This document shows, one piece after another, positions 52,383-62,075 of a stretch of 64,000 nt of DNA. Both the position numbers and the translations under genes were made by a program. Location: assembly GCA_024998685.1 (NCBI GenBank), contig JACOEH010000023.1, forward strand, positions 1 to 64,000. Direction: 5' to 3'. The notes beneath the pieces were generated by a model that saw nothing but the letters and a program-made list of their open reading frames with translations, did not search any database and was not told the origin of the DNA. The number at the start of each line of letters is the position of its first letter. The first letter of the stretch is position 1. The DNA is from Nitrospira sp. (GTDB taxonomy: Bacteria > Nitrospirota > Nitrospiria > Nitrospirales > Nitrospiraceae).

Positions 52383-53699
52383 TTATCCTTGAATGACCGC
52401 TTGGCGATAGACAACGTCCAGCGCCTTGTCGGCCAAAATCCTCGCGCGTAATTCGTCAACGGAATCCCGACCACCCGCCTGGATCATCTTTACGAGATCG
52501 GCCATCGGTACCCTGAGCTCTGTGGCTAGTCGAGTCACTTCATTGTTCAGATCGTCCTGGCTCACCGACAAACCTTCTTTCTCGGCGATGGCCTCAAGGA
52601 TCAAGCCTGCTTTCACACGACGATTTGCCTCCTGACGATGCTCTTCGCGAATTCTCTTCAATTCTTCTGCATCTGGTGCAGGAAGAGAATCGGTGACTTT
52701 CCCACGCTGTCGTGCTTGTAATTTCTGCCGTACAATGGTGCTGAGCTCTCGTTCTACGAGTGTGTCAGGGAGATCGAAATGATGGGTATCGATGAGACGC
52801 TTGAGAAGGGTATCCTTGTAGGAGTCTTCAATATCCTTCTTGAGCGCCTTTTCCATTTGGCCACGCAACTTGTCTCTTAACTCGTGGAGTGACGCGTATG
52901 GTCCGCAATCCTTGGCGAACTCATCGTCGAGAGTGGAGAGTTTCTTCTGTTTGATCCCCTTTATGATTAGATGAAAGCTCACCGTCTTTCCGGCAACTCG
53001 TTGATCCGGATGGCTCACCGGATAAGTCTGAGGAATCTCTGCAACATCCCCTTCCCGCCTTCCAATAAGATGAGCATCTATTTCAATCCCCAGCAAGGCG
53101 GCCTTCGAGCCCACCCTATGTAATTGGCCTTCTTTCTTAGTCCCTTCGAGAGGAGCCCCATCCAGAAATCCTTCTAGATCAACGATGGCATAGTCTCCTT
53201 CGGCTAAGGCCGCACCAGGCGGGGCTGCTTCCAAGCGGGCCTGTTGTTCACGCAATACGTCCAATGCACGGTCTACCTGGTCTTCCGCAACTGTGCGCTT
53301 GTCGGCCTGGAGGGAAATGGGATTGGGGGACTTATAGTCGCGTAGTTCGATCGTGGGTTTGATTTCGACTGTCGCCGTGAAAGTAAATGGTGAATCTCTT
53401 TTGATTTTGACCCGATCCAGAGGAGGAATATCCACCACGACCGGGCTGATCCCGGCCTGTTTGATGGCTCGGCCATAGAAATCAGGAACGAGCTTTCGAA
53501 TGACGTCTTCTTCGACTGTTTTAGCATAACGCTTTTCTAAAATAGCCAAAGGGGCTTTTCCGGGTCGGAACCCTGGAATCTGAACCTGACGGTTGAGTTC
53601 CAAATACGCTCGTGAAAATTGTTGTGTCACTTCATCGGCCGGCACCTCGATTTTCAAGGCGCGTTTGATCGGTCCTAACTCGGTCACTTCCATTTTCAT
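52383..53699 (-). CDS. tig: Trigger factor
   Basis: Trigger factor binds the ribosome exit tunnel and folds new chains. The 438-residue product has the N-terminal ribosome-binding signature [17 protein letters not shown], a central PPIase domain (about 160-250, with [14 protein letters not shown]) and a helical C-terminal domain. I use the ATG at 53699; the ORF extends upstream only into the tRNA-Leu gene. The start is 38 bases after the tRNA 3' end, so tRNA and tig may share a transcript. Confidence 0.95.
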   Translation of the reverse strand: MKMEVTELGPIKRALKIEVPADEVTQQFSRAYLELNRQVQIPGFRPGKAPLAILEKRYAKTVEEDVIRKLVPDFYGRAIKQAGISPVVVDIPPLDRVKIKRDSPFTFTATVEIKPTIELRDYKSPNPISLQADKRTVAEDQVDRALDVLREQQARLEAAPPGAALAEGDYAIVDLEGFLDGAPLEGTKKEGQLHRVGSKAALLGIEIDAHLIGRREGDVAEIPQTYPVSHPDQRVAGKTVSFHLIIKGIKQKKLSTLDDEFAKDCGPYASLHELRDKLRGQMEKALKKDIEDSYKDTLLKRLIDTHHFDLPDTLVERELSTIVRQKLQARQRGKVTDSLPAPDAEELKRIREEHRQEANRRVKAGLILEAIAEKEGLSVSQDDLNNEVTRLATELRVPMADLVKMIQAGGRDSVDELRARILADKALDVVYRQAVIQG

Positions 53700-53737
53700 C
53701 GTCGATATTGGACTCCCCTGCCAAGAAATCGTACTAG

Positions 53738-53820
53738 TGGTGCGAGAGGGGGGACTTGAACCCCCACGGTTGCCCACGAGATCCTAAGTCTCGCGCGTCT
53801 GCCAGTTCCGCCACTCTCGC
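53738..53820 (-). tRNA. tRNA-Leu (anticodon UAG)
   Basis: A minus-strand class II tRNA has the acceptor GCGAGAG/CTCTCGC, an anticodon stem CGAGA/TCTCG with TAG in the loop, a long variable arm, the T-arm GGTTCAAGTCC and encoded CCA. Confidence 0.95.
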
Positions 53821-53844
53821 ATGGATAAGGAATGCCGCGGAGCT

Positions 53845-53875
53845 GTCACTCTATCTAGCTGTATAGTAGAGTGAC
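53845..53875. repeat. 9-base perfect inverted repeat upstream of tRNA-Leu(UAG)
   Basis: GTCACTCTA at 53845-53853 is mirrored by TAGAGTGAC at 53867-53875 with 13 bases between. No T-run follows on either strand, so it is not a typical terminator. On the minus strand it surrounds a TATACA that could be the -10 box for the tRNA. Confidence 0.5.
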
Positions 53876-54118
53876 CGCGACTGCAAAAACACGCGATGTC
53901 GTATAGCGTTGTACCGTTGGGCACCTGTAATGTCAACCCATACGACCGAGGGTGGCCTGTTCTTGGTACGAATGGAACAGCCGAGCTGTTTGCTGATCCT
54001 CTCTCACCGAAAACTTCGCCTTCAGTTCGCCGTGGTACACCTCAGGATGACCGTCTTGATAGAGGAATTGCCTCTGCGAGGCTTAGAGGCTTAATGGCAA
54101 CGGAGACGGCTGTTCACC

Positions 54119-54147
54119 TTGCCCGTCATGAACTCCCATGCTAAGAT
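54119..54147 (+). promoter_or_regulatory. Sigma-70-type promoter for tRNA-Ser
   Basis: TTGCCC at 54119-54124 and TAAGAT at 54142-54147 are 17 bases apart and end 25 bases before the tRNA. Confidence 0.5.
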
Positions 54148-54172
54148 GCATCCTCTTTGCACTTCTCAATGC

Positions 54173-54262
<90 letters not shown>

Positions 54263-54375
54263 TACCGCACTTCGTGAGTACCGCCCGCTTTTTATTGCTG
54301 TCTCGTAATTTCTGCGGGCGGATACATACCTTAAGTGCGGACTGTATTGGAGAGCCTAGATGGAGAAAGAAAATA

Positions 54376-54477
54376 GGGGCTGGGCCCTGTGCAATAGAAT
54401 CCTGTGAACCCCGCCAGGTCCGGAAGGAAGCAACGGTAAGCAGCCAGTTCTGTGTGCCGCAGGATCACCTGGCCCCA
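54376..54477 (+). ncRNA. ffs: Signal recognition particle RNA, small bacterial (4.5S) type
   Basis: The roughly 100-base RNA has the universal SRP core GTCCGGAAGGAAGCAACGGT and closing stems GGGGC near 54376 and GGCCCC near 54471. Position directly upstream of dnaX is a common arrangement. The exact ends are estimated from base pairing. Confidence 0.93.
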
Positions 54478-54586
54478 CTTTGGACGTGAGGCGTGAGCAT
54501 GAGGCGTAAGGCGACAGCAGCGTCGGTTGTATATCGTCTTGTTTTATACTCCTTACATCTCATCTCTCACTCCTGACGACTTCTTT

Positions 54587-56371
54587 ATGGACTATCAAGT
54601 CTCTGCGCGTAAATATCGGCCCGGTACGTTTGACGATGTGATCGGTCAGCCCCATGTCGTCCAAACGTTAATGAACGCGGTCTCGACGAAACGGATCGCG
54701 CACGCGTATCTATTTTCCGGCACACGAGGCGTGGGGAAAACCACTGTCGCACGAATACTGGCGAAGGCACTCAACTGTGAACAGGGGCCGACAAGTCATC
54801 CTTGCAATACCTGCGAGAACTGCCGCGAGATTGTGCAAGGGAATTCAGTTGATGTCATCGAAATCGACGGTGCATCCAATACCAGCGTGGACGATGTACG
54901 AGAGATCCGCGAGAACGTGAAGTTCACGCCGTTTCGCGGTCAGTTTCGAGTGTACATCATCGATGAAGTCCACATGCTCTCAAACTCGGCGTTCAATGCC
55001 CTGTTGAAGACCCTCGAGGAACCACCCACACATGTGGTTTTTATCTTTGCGACAACGGAGATTCATAAAATCCCCGCGACGATTCTCTCACGATGTCAGC
55101 ATTACAATTTTCGTCGTATTGCCAGAACCGAAATCATTGAGCGACTTCGGCACGTGGCGGCGCAAGATCAGTTGACGCTTGAGGAACAGAGCTTCGTGGC
55201 TCTGGCTCGTACCAGTGAAGGGAGTATGCGCGATGCTCTGAGTTTGCTCGATCAGGCCGTTGCATATGGCGGCAAGGTCATCAGCCATACGGATCTCGAA
55301 CTGCTGTTGGGAGCCGTCCCTCAAGAACTGGTGCAGGAACTTATTAGAGCGATTATGGCCCAAGACAGCCCTGCAGCCCTTGCCAGCCTGGCCAATCTGC
55401 TGGACCGCGGACATGACTTGCGCGCGTTCTGCGCTGAAGTAGTGGAACATATCCGCAATCTGCTCGTGGCGGCAGTCGTTCCCGGTACGGCCGAGCTGCG
55501 TGGCCTGATTGAAACCTCGGAAGACGATCTGAACCAGCTGTCGATGAATGCCAAGACACTGACTCCGGAACAGCTTCAGGAGTTACTTGCAATCTTCATC
55601 CAAGCGGAAGATTCTTTACGATTCAGCAGCCACCCTCGCTTTGTCATGGAGACCGCGGCTGTTCGAGCGACACGGTTGTTGCGCCAACGAGAGGGTACAG
55701 AGGCCCGCCCGATACAGACAGCATCGTCCTCCAACCAGAAACCTCCGGCTGAGCCGGAAAGGCGCAAGAGTGGGCCATCAGCTCCTCCGGCTTTGCGCCA
55801 GGGCACACCCGTTGCGTCAAGGCCCATTCCTCAACCTATTCCCACGTCCAAGAGGGAAACGGATGAAGGACCATCGATTTCACCTGGATCATCTCACAAT
55901 CCACCGGCCGATGTGGCCGCAGCCACCGTGTCTCCCACAGCCGTCGATCCACAACCGACGTTGCAGTGGGAATTAGTCCAAGAAGAGGTTGCAGCCTCAT
56001 TTCCCAATATCGCGCCGTTTCTCGAAGCCGGCAGGTTTGTTGGGATCGAGGGTGGATTTATCACCATCGGGTTTGCCAAGCAGGCAACCGTAGCCAGAGC
56101 TAGACTGGAGAAGGAAGAGAATCTTCTGGTGTTATCAAGATTGTGCGAACGTCAGTTGAGGTATCCCATACGTGTCCGCATCATCGAGCTGACTGAGACC
56201 CATCCACCTGGACTAACCATGGCCCAAGTACGAGCGGCTAAGGAACAAGAACAACGGCTGGTGTTGTTCGAACGTGCGAGAGCGAACCCGACGGTGAAGC
56301 AGGCCCTCGAGATATTCGGCGTGGAACTGGCCGAGGTTCGTACTATAACCCAGCAGGAGGCAAGCGAATGA
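54587..56371 (+). CDS. dnaX: DNA polymerase III subunits gamma/tau
   Basis: The clamp-loader ATPase has 594 residues. It has RKYRPGTFDDVIGQ at the N terminus, Walker A GTRGVGKTT (about 44-52), zinc-site cysteines CNTCENC, Walker B YIIDEVHML and the SRC-type motif LSRCQ. The region from about 390 is a proline/serine-rich linker before the polymerase-binding C terminus. I saw no obvious A-run slippage site for making a short gamma form. The start at 54587 fits the family; a longer frame from 54527 is unlikely. Confidence 0.95.
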   Translation: MDYQVSARKYRPGTFDDVIGQPHVVQTLMNAVSTKRIAHAYLFSGTRGVGKTTVARILAKALNCEQGPTSHPCNTCENCREIVQGNSVDVIEIDGASNTSVDDVREIRENVKFTPFRGQFRVYIIDEVHMLSNSAFNALLKTLEEPPTHVVFIFATTEIHKIPATILSRCQHYNFRRIARTEIIERLRHVAAQDQLTLEEQSFVALARTSEGSMRDALSLLDQAVAYGGKVISHTDLELLLGAVPQELVQELIRAIMAQDSPAALASLANLLDRGHDLRAFCAEVVEHIRNLLVAAVVPGTAELRGLIETSEDDLNQLSMNAKTLTPEQLQELLAIFIQAEDSLRFSSHPRFVMETAAVRATRLLRQREGTEARPIQTASSSNQKPPAEPERRKSGPSAPPALRQGTPVASRPIPQPIPTSKRETDEGPSISPGSSHNPPADVAAATVSPTAVDPQPTLQWELVQEEVAASFPNIAPFLEAGRFVGIEGGFITIGFAKQATVARARLEKEENLLVLSRLCERQLRYPIRVRIIELTETHPPGLTMAQVRAAKEQEQRLVLFERARANPTVKQALEIFGVELAEVRTITQQEASE

Positions 56372-56691
56372 AAAATCCTTTCGGCAACATGAACAACATA
56401 CTCAAGCAAGCCCAGGCTATGCAGGAACAAATGACTAAGATTCAAGAGCAAGCCGCTTCCAAAACAGCCAGCGGGACGGCTGGCGGCGGGATCGTCACCA
56501 TCACGGCGAACGGAGCCATGCAGATCGTCGGCGTGACGATCGATCCTGAGGTCGTCAAGAGCGGCGATGTCGATATGCTTCAGGACCTTATAGTGGCCGC
56601 GACGAACGAAGCGCTCCGCAAAGCCAAGGAATTGATGGAAGGCGAAATGAAAGCGCTGACCGGCGGGATGAAGATTCCAGGTCTGTTTTAA
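56368..56691 (+). CDS. ybaB: YbaB/EbfC nucleoid-associated protein
   Basis: The 107-residue DNA-binding protein forms dimers that bind DNA without strong sequence preference. It has the family pattern NILKQAQAMQEQM, a glycine-rich turn GGGIVTITANG and a helical end. AGGAGG lies 8 bases before the ATG, which overlaps the dnaX stop (ATGA). The order dnaX-ybaB-recR is conserved. Confidence 0.94.
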   Translation: MKNPFGNMNNILKQAQAMQEQMTKIQEQAASKTASGTAGGGIVTITANGAMQIVGVTIDPEVVKSGDVDMLQDLIVAATNEALRKAKELMEGEMKALTGGMKIPGLF

Positions 56692-56693
56692 GG

Positions 56694-57296
56694 ATGGCCG
56701 TCGATCAACAGGGCTTGTTGGCGAGATTGATTAAGGAACTGGTCCGCCTACCCGGAATCGGCCACAAAAGCGCCCAACGGTTGGCCTTCCATCTTATGAA
56801 GGCCGAGCGAGAGGATGCTTTGCGGTTGGCGGATGCCATTCGTGCAGTGAAGGATAGATTGGCGTTTTGTAGACAATGTCGCAATATCGCGGAAGCAGAC
56901 TTGTGCGAATTTTGCCTCGACCCGAAACGCGATCGGACCAAGATTTTCGTCGTTGAAGAACCGAGTACGCTGTATGCCGTCGAACGGGCAGGCGCCTATC
57001 GCGGTCTCTACCATGTCTTGCTGGGAGCGCTCTCCCCACTCGAAGGCGTAGGACCGGCAGACATTAAGGCTGATGAACTTGTTGAGCGCGTGAAACTCGG
57101 CGGGGTTGAAGAAATCATCCTCGCGACGAACCCCACCATTGAAGGAGAAGCCACGGCGATCTACCTGACCCGATTGCTCAAACCCTTCGGCGTACGCATT
57201 TCCCGAATTGCTTATGGGATTCCCGTGGGCATGGACATTGAATACGCGGACGAAGTAACGTTGCTGAAATCGATCGAGGGCCGGCGTGATCTATAG
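56694..57296 (+). CDS. recR: Recombination protein RecR
   Basis: RecR works with RecF and RecO to load RecA on gapped DNA. The 200-residue product has the helix-hairpin-helix RLPGIGHKSAQRLAFHL, a C4 zinc site (CRQC and CEFC) and a Toprim domain starting VVEEPSTLYAVER with EIILATNPTIEGEATA. It begins 2 bases after ybaB. Confidence 0.96.
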   Translation: MAVDQQGLLARLIKELVRLPGIGHKSAQRLAFHLMKAEREDALRLADAIRAVKDRLAFCRQCRNIAEADLCEFCLDPKRDRTKIFVVEEPSTLYAVERAGAYRGLYHVLLGALSPLEGVGPADIKADELVERVKLGGVEEIILATNPTIEGEATAIYLTRLLKPFGVRISRIAYGIPVGMDIEYADEVTLLKSIEGRRDL

Positions 57297-57320
57297 CTTG
57301 TACAGGAGTTTCAACCCTCG

Positions 57321-57349
57321 TTGACCCCTCTCATGTAGATTGGTATAGT
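57321..57349 (+). promoter_or_regulatory. Sigma-70-type promoter for the DksA/TraR-type gene
   Basis: TTGACC at 57321-57326 and TATAGT at 57344-57349 have a 17-base spacer. Transcription would start near 57356, which supports the ATG at 57383 over the one at 57353. Confidence 0.65.
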
Positions 57350-57382
57350 TCCTTGTTTTTCCCACACGCAGAATCCGAGCTT

Positions 57383-57832
57383 ATGAAGACACGCCGTTCC
57401 GCTACACGCACTTCCTCGACAAAATCGCAGAGCCCGGTGCGCCCCCGGCGTTCCGCGAACAAGCCGAAAGCTGGCACTCAAGACACCAAGTATCCCGACA
57501 TCCGCCGTGACCTCGAACGTCAGCGCGCAGCCATTTTGAACGATGTGGGTGAAGTCCTGACACATCGAGACGGTCTCGCGGCATTTCCCGACGTCAGCGA
57601 CCAAGCATCCGCCGAGGTCGACCAGAATTTTTCCATGCGAATTCGGGACCGTGAACGGAAACTGCTCAAGAAGATCGGCGAAGCCCTGGAACGTATGGAC
57701 GCCGCCACATACGGAATTTGTGAACGCTGCGGTGGAGACATTCCTTACAAACGGCTTAAAGCCCGCCCGGTAACCACTCTCTGTATCGAGTGCAAAACCC
57801 TTCAAGAACAGGAAGAGCAAGCTCGAGGCTGA
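57383..57832 (+). CDS. DksA/TraR-type zinc-finger protein
   Basis: The 149-residue protein has a basic, proline-containing N-terminal extension (1-40), a long helical hairpin, and near residue 110 the zinc finger CERCG followed by CIEC. That matches the DksA/TraR fold, whose members act in the RNA polymerase secondary channel. The hairpin-tip aspartates typical of DksA are not clearly present, so action on polymerase is not certain. It has its own promoter. Confidence 0.8.
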   Translation: MKTRRSATRTSSTKSQSPVRPRRSANKPKAGTQDTKYPDIRRDLERQRAAILNDVGEVLTHRDGLAAFPDVSDQASAEVDQNFSMRIRDRERKLLKKIGEALERMDAATYGICERCGGDIPYKRLKARPVTTLCIECKTLQEQEEQARG

Positions 57833-57874
57833 ATCGCTTTTTCACGCGAATCAATAAAATCCCGGTAGGGGACT

Positions 57875-59023
57875 CTATTGCTTCAAGGCCTTGACCCGTT
57901 CCTTGGCCTGTGCGATGCGGGTTTCCTCTTCGGTTACTCCTTCTACAAGAGCCAGGTAGGTTTCGTACTCGGAGATGGCGCGTTTAGGGTTCGTGTCCTC
58001 ACACGCTTCTGCTAGATTGAACCGGGCCAGGGCATAGTTGGGACGCAGAGTCACCGCCTTTTCAAACAAACTTAAACCAGCCGCTTTATCCCCTAATTTT
58101 ACCTGGACAGTGCCGAGATTGTTTAAGACCTCCGGAATATTAGGCCTGAGGGAAAGCGACCGCATCATCTCTGTTTTTGCCTTGTCGAACCGACCCATGG
58201 CCTCCCAGGCGAGTCCCAATTTATGATGGGCCTCGGCAAGCCACACCTTATTCGTAAATCCACTGGCAATCGCCTTTTGGTACGCGTCGGCCGCGATATC
58301 ATAGTTCTTCTCACCGCAGTATGCGAGCTGGGCAGCTTGCCCACGAGCGAATTGCTGCAAAGACGAGAACGGTTCTTTATCTTCAGCTCCCTGACTCTCC
58401 ATTTTTTGTCCACTCTCGCCACTTGCCGGATTGCGAAGCCGATCAAGGAACTCTCGCCGGTACGGAGAGAAGAGCCTCACATAGGGATCAATGGTGAACG
58501 AGGCCTGAAGCAGGATTGGTTGTTCTCCGAGACCGATAACAAGATATTGGGTCGTGCTTTTCTCGTCACCAGTTTCCAGAAGAGCGCTGCTTTCCATGTT
58601 CGTTCTTGTTTCCAATTGGGCTACATTCAAGTAGAACTCCACTGACGGTTTCAACTGTGAGAGCGTGCGCCGGAGTACCGAATAGGGCTTAAGGTCCAAC
58701 CCTTTAGGGAACGTGAAGAGCGCACCGACCAGGACACCATCTTCGTCGAAAAAATAGGATTCTTCGCCCTGCGAAGCACTGTTCTCCGTCGGAATCGTGA
58801 GCTCGTGGCCACTTCCCCAGTCCTTTGCTGTATGGGCCGCGGCGGGATGTTTTCTCATGAAGCCGATCTGGCGCTCGCAGAGCGCCGTTGAGGCCAGCAG
58901 GATAAGATCCGTTTCGGAGGGAGGAAGCGGAGGCTTGACGGGAGCCGCTGAACCGCCACACCCGATCACCAGCTCACCAATCACAAAGAGGCAGGCAAAA
59001 GATATGTCCCGGAGAGCACTCAT
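57875..59023 (-). CDS. TPR-repeat lipoprotein
   Basis: The 382-residue product has a lipobox VIGC near residue 22 and a middle domain of unknown type (about 40-220). From about 235 it has tandem tetratricopeptide units, with LGLAWEAMGRFDKAKTEM and LNNLGTVQVKLGDKAAG. It is likely a periplasmic-facing lipoprotein that scaffolds other proteins. The ATG at 59023 is chosen because it places the signal at the N terminus. Confidence 0.78.
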   Translation of the reverse strand: MSALRDISFACLFVIGELVIGCGGSAAPVKPPLPPSETDLILLASTALCERQIGFMRKHPAAAHTAKDWGSGHELTIPTENSASQGEESYFFDEDGVLVGALFTFPKGLDLKPYSVLRRTLSQLKPSVEFYLNVAQLETRTNMESSALLETGDEKSTTQYLVIGLGEQPILLQASFTIDPYVRLFSPYRREFLDRLRNPASGESGQKMESQGAEDKEPFSSLQQFARGQAAQLAYCGEKNYDIAADAYQKAIASGFTNKVWLAEAHHKLGLAWEAMGRFDKAKTEMMRSLSLRPNIPEVLNNLGTVQVKLGDKAAGLSLFEKAVTLRPNYALARFNLAEACEDTNPKRAISEYETYLALVEGVTEEETRIAQAKERVKALKQ

Positions 59024-59087
59024 CGAGAAGCCCCGCACTGCATACTGCCAACAATACACGATTTGAGGGAGTCTTCGCGAAGAGGAA

Positions 59088-59123
59088 ATTAAAAGGCCCG
59101 CTCTTCTTCGAGGAGCGGGCCTT
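59088..59123 (-). terminator. Intrinsic terminator
   Basis: A perfect 11-base stem, AAGGCCCGCTC/GAGCGGGCCTT at 59093-59103 and 59113-59123, is followed on the minus strand by TTTTAATTT. It terminates the small lipoprotein gene at 59152-59493. Confidence 0.85.
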
Positions 59124-59151
59124 AGATTCCACCCAAGGAAGATGACCGGGA

Positions 59152-59493
59152 CTACCGGCGTTGAGCGTTCACCATATTATCTTCAGCGGTATAACCGGAG
59201 AGATAGGCAAATCCGCTTCCTAGGGTATACATCGGACGATTGATCGCATAGTCGAAAGCATGGCCGATCGGGTTTGCAACAAACCCGACCCAGCGAAGCG
59301 GGTGATCATTGACAGCCGAACCAGCAATGGGGTCCGAGTAGACCAATGCAGTGCTGTCCAGAATGTTATAGATACTAGTCGGAGGCGTGTATTCCTTGGC
59401 ATCAATACCTGTGCCTTGTTGGTACGTCGTGCTACAGCCTGCAGCGACCATCGCCAGCATCACGATGCCGATAACATTCCGCATGACATCCAT
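59152..59493 (-). CDS. Small lipoprotein of unknown function
   Basis: The 113-residue product has a lipoprotein signal with lipobox MVAAGC near residue 20, then about 90 residues with no family I recognise. It may be a Nitrospira-lineage envelope protein. GCGAGG lies before the ATG, and a strong terminator follows the gene, so it is probably a single transcript. Confidence 0.75.
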   Translation of the reverse strand: MDVMRNVIGIVMLAMVAAGCSTTYQQGTGIDAKEYTPPTSIYNILDSTALVYSDPIAGSAVNDHPLRWVGFVANPIGHAFDYAINRPMYTLGSGFAYLSGYTAEDNMVNAQRR

Positions 59494-59654
59494 AGTAGTA
59501 CCTCGCTTGGTTCAATTCCTGTCCTTGCTCACAAACTGAGTTTTCTTCACAAACCAATCAAAAGTGTAGCCGACATCCTGAGTTCTGTCCAAAGATTCGA
59601 CTTTGGGGGGAAAACCATGATCCAGGTCGGAAGAAAGAGATTCCAAGTCGAGCA

Positions 59655-59729
59655 TGGTGGGCGATACAGGTATCGAACCTGTGGCCTCTTCCGTGTGAAG
59701 GAAGCGCTCTACCACTGAGCTAATCGCCC
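59655..59729 (-). tRNA. tRNA-Val (anticodon CAC)
   Basis: A 75-base minus-strand tRNA has the acceptor GGGCGAT/ATCGCCC, D-arm AGCTCAGTGGTAGAGC, an anticodon stem CTTCC/GGAAG with CAC in the loop, the T-arm GGTTCGATACC and encoded CCA. Confidence 0.95.
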
Positions 59730-59740
59730 GACCGAGCAAG

Positions 59741-59770
59741 AGTCTAGCACGGGATTTCGGCATGGTTCAA
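59741..59770 (-). promoter_or_regulatory. Promoter for tRNA-Val
   Basis: On the minus strand TTGAAC (59770-59765) and TAGACT (59746-59741) are 18 bases apart and end 11 bases before the tRNA. Confidence 0.6.
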
Positions 59771-59784
59771 TATTGTCTCTCTCC

Positions 59785-59814
59785 TTGACTTCATCAAAAG
59801 ACGGTTTCTAGAAT
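59785..59814 (+). promoter_or_regulatory. Promoter for trmFO operon
   Basis: TTGACT at 59785-59790 and TAGAAT at 59809-59814 have an 18-base spacer. The start codon is 30 bases downstream. It stands back to back with the tRNA-Val promoter. Confidence 0.62.
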
Positions 59815-59844
59815 GACTGCCTTTCATGGCAACGAGACTCGATT

Positions 59845-61161
59845 ATGAGGGATGACATCGTCATCATCGGCGGGGGTCTGGCCGGGTCGGAAGCCGCTTG
59901 GCAGGCGGCCAATCGTGGAGCCAAAGTCACGCTCTACGAGATGCGCCCAAAAGAAATGACAAAGGCGCACAAGACCGGAAACTTGGCCGAACTCGTCTGC
60001 TCGAACTCGCTTGGCTCCGCCGATCCTCTGAATGCGCCGGGCATTTTGAAGGAAGAAATGCGGCGGCTCAATTCGCTGATCATCTCCGCGGCAGAGCAGG
60101 TTCGTGTACCGGCTGGCTCGGCTCTGGCCGTGGATCGCGACCAGTTTTCGTCGCACATTACCCAAGCATTGGAAGAACATCCACGCATCAGAATTCTTCA
60201 TGAGGAAATCGCGGACATCCCCATTGATTGCCTTTGCATTATAGCAACAGGTCCATTGACCTCCGATAAACTGTCTCAGGCCATCCGCGCGGTGACGCAA
60301 TCGCAGCATTTATATTTTTACGACGCCATCTCACCGATTGTCGACGCCGACTCGATCGACATGGACATAGTCTTTCGCGCCTCTCGTTACGACAAAGGCG
60401 GAGATGATTATTTGAATTGCCCCATGACCGATACGCAGTACAATGCCTTTTACGATGCCCTGATGACTGCAGAAAAAGTCCAGCCAAAGGAGTTTGAAAA
60501 GACACCCTATTTTGAGGCCTGCGTGCCGATTGAAGTGCTGGCAGAACGTGGCCGCCAGACGCTGCAGTTCGGTCCTCTCAAGCCGGTGGGATTGAACAAC
60601 CCCCGGACCGGAATCGAACCTGCCGCTGTCGTCCAGTTGCGGACGGAAAATGTCCATCGCACCTGTTACAACTTAGTCGGCTTTCAGACTAAGTTGACCT
60701 ATCCGGAGCAGAAGCGCGTGTTTCGCATGATCCCAGGGCTCGAACAAGCCGAATTCCTCCGGTATGGGAGCCTCCATCGCAACACATTCATCAATTCCCC
60801 TCAGCTCCTTCTGAATACATTGCAATTCAAAGCCCGCAGCACACTGTTTTTCGCCGGGCAGCTCGCCGGCGTCGAAGGCTATACCGAGTCGGCTGCCATG
60901 GGTGGCTTGGCCGGCATCAATGCAGCGCGCGCCTTGGCCGGACAACCGCCGATCACGCCGCCGTCCACGACCGCGCACGGCTGCCTGGTTTCTCATATCA
61001 CCTCGTCGGATCCTCGCCATTTCCAGCCGATGAACACCAATTTCGGCCTGTTCCCTCCCTTGTCGCTCCCTCCCAAAGACAAAGAGAAGAAGCGTCGCGC
61101 GTTGAGCCAGCGAGCCCTTGAGGATTTTGACTCATGGAAGATGCAATCAGGGCTTTCGTAA
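59845..61161 (+). CDS. trmFO: Folate-dependent tRNA (uracil-54-C5)-methyltransferase TrmFO
   Basis: TrmFO methylates U54 of tRNA using methylenetetrahydrofolate and reduced FAD. The 438-residue product has the FAD-binding [13 protein letters not shown] at residues 9-21, [18 protein letters not shown], and [20 protein letters not shown] near the C terminus. It begins the trmFO-xerC-hslV-hslU operon, a gene order also known from Bacillus (there followed by codY). The xerC start lies inside its last 28 bases. Confidence 0.96.
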   Translation: MRDDIVIIGGGLAGSEAAWQAANRGAKVTLYEMRPKEMTKAHKTGNLAELVCSNSLGSADPLNAPGILKEEMRRLNSLIISAAEQVRVPAGSALAVDRDQFSSHITQALEEHPRIRILHEEIADIPIDCLCIIATGPLTSDKLSQAIRAVTQSQHLYFYDAISPIVDADSIDMDIVFRASRYDKGGDDYLNCPMTDTQYNAFYDALMTAEKVQPKEFEKTPYFEACVPIEVLAERGRQTLQFGPLKPVGLNNPRTGIEPAAVVQLRTENVHRTCYNLVGFQTKLTYPEQKRVFRMIPGLEQAEFLRYGSLHRNTFINSPQLLLNTLQFKARSTLFFAGQLAGVEGYTESAAMGGLAGINAARALAGQPPITPPSTTAHGCLVSHITSSDPRHFQPMNTNFGLFPPLSLPPKDKEKKRRALSQRALEDFDSWKMQSGLS

Positions 61162-62075
61162 TGCACCTCCAGGTCGAACGCAACGCCTCACACGAGACGA
61201 TTCGCAATTATCGATCCGATCTTCATCAGCTGACCGGGTTCCTTCAACGAACCAAGGGAAAAGCCGTACCGATCCGCGTCGATACAGTCACCGGCGACGA
61301 TATTCGCGCCTACCTACACGGATTGGATCAACAAGGCGAGAAGGCTTCATCTTTAGCCAGAAAACTGGCTTGTCTGCGAAGTTTTTTTCGATTTCTTCTT
61401 CGTGAGGGCCGGCTTCAGAAGAACCCCACTGAGAGTCTGAGAAGTCCCAAGCTCCCAAAGCCGCTCCCTCGAGTGTTGACAAAGGACGACGCGGCGGCAC
61501 TCATGGAGTTTCCGACGGGGCAATCGACTCTCTCCTTGCGCGATCGTGCCCTGCTGGAAACGATGTACTCGACCGGAGCTCGGGTGAGTGAGGTCGTGGG
61601 AATCAATCTGGATGACCTGAACGAAACGGACGGAATCGTGTGTTTAAGGGGAAAGGGCCGCAAAGAACGGCTGGTTCCGATCGGTGATCTGGCGCTTCAT
61701 ACGATCCGGAAGTATCGCAAATCTTTGAAACCATCGGCCCGCAGCGGTCATCTGCCGTCTCCGATGTTTTTGAATCACCGTGGAAATCGGATCACCACGA
61801 GGAGTGTCGCTCGAATGGTCTCTCGATACTCCAGCCGTCTCGTGAGTGGCGCGGTCAGTCCTCACGCCTTACGGCACTCATATGCGACTCATCTGCTCGA
61901 TGAGGGAGCAGACCTCCGATCGATACAGGAAATGCTCGGCCATGCCTCGTTGAGCACGACACAAAAGTATACGCATCTGGCAATGGATCAACTCCTCGCG
62001 GTGTACGACGGTGCTCACCCCCGAGCACGAGCGGCGGTACGCCCCTTATCAGGAAAGGACCGGAAATCGTCATGA
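61134..62075 (+). CDS. xerC: Tyrosine recombinase XerC
   Basis: XerC with XerD resolves chromosome dimers at dif. The 313-residue product has the N-terminal core-binding domain (1-95) and the catalytic set R150 (STGARVSE), K174 (RGKGRKERL), H244 and R247 ([12 protein letters not shown]), H270 ([11 protein letters not shown]) and nucleophile Y279 (KYTH). Both overlaps, with trmFO (28 bases) and hslV (ATGA), imply translational coupling. A phage-type integrase is unlikely given the operon. Confidence 0.94.
   Translation: MEDAIRAFVMHLQVERNASHETIRNYRSDLHQLTGFLQRTKGKAVPIRVDTVTGDDIRAYLHGLDQQGEKASSLARKLACLRSFFRFLLREGRLQKNPTESLRSPKLPKPLPRVLTKDDAAALMEFPTGQSTLSLRDRALLETMYSTGARVSEVVGINLDDLNETDGIVCLRGKGRKERLVPIGDLALHTIRKYRKSLKPSARSGHLPSPMFLNHRGNRITTRSVARMVSRYSSRLVSGAVSPHALRHSYATHLLDEGADLRSIQEMLGHASLSTTQKYTHLAMDQLLAVYDGAHPRARAAVRPLSGKDRKSS

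Larger units (their letters stand above)
53821..54172. other. Intergenic region between two divergent tRNA genes
   Basis: The gap holds a candidate minus-strand promoter and the dyad near its left end, and the tRNA-Ser promoter near its right end. The middle has one 82-codon plus-strand frame (53896-54144) without family signature or ribosome binding site, which I do not call. Confidence 0.5.

Noticed and set aside
53896-54144. 82-codon plus-strand frame between two tRNA genes
   Set aside because: It has no ribosome binding site or family motif, and it overlaps the tRNA-Ser promoter.
61134-62075. Integrase of a mobile element
   Set aside because: The recombinase sits inside the conserved trmFO-xerC-hslV-hslU operon, and no phage or island genes surround it, so it is the chromosomal XerC.
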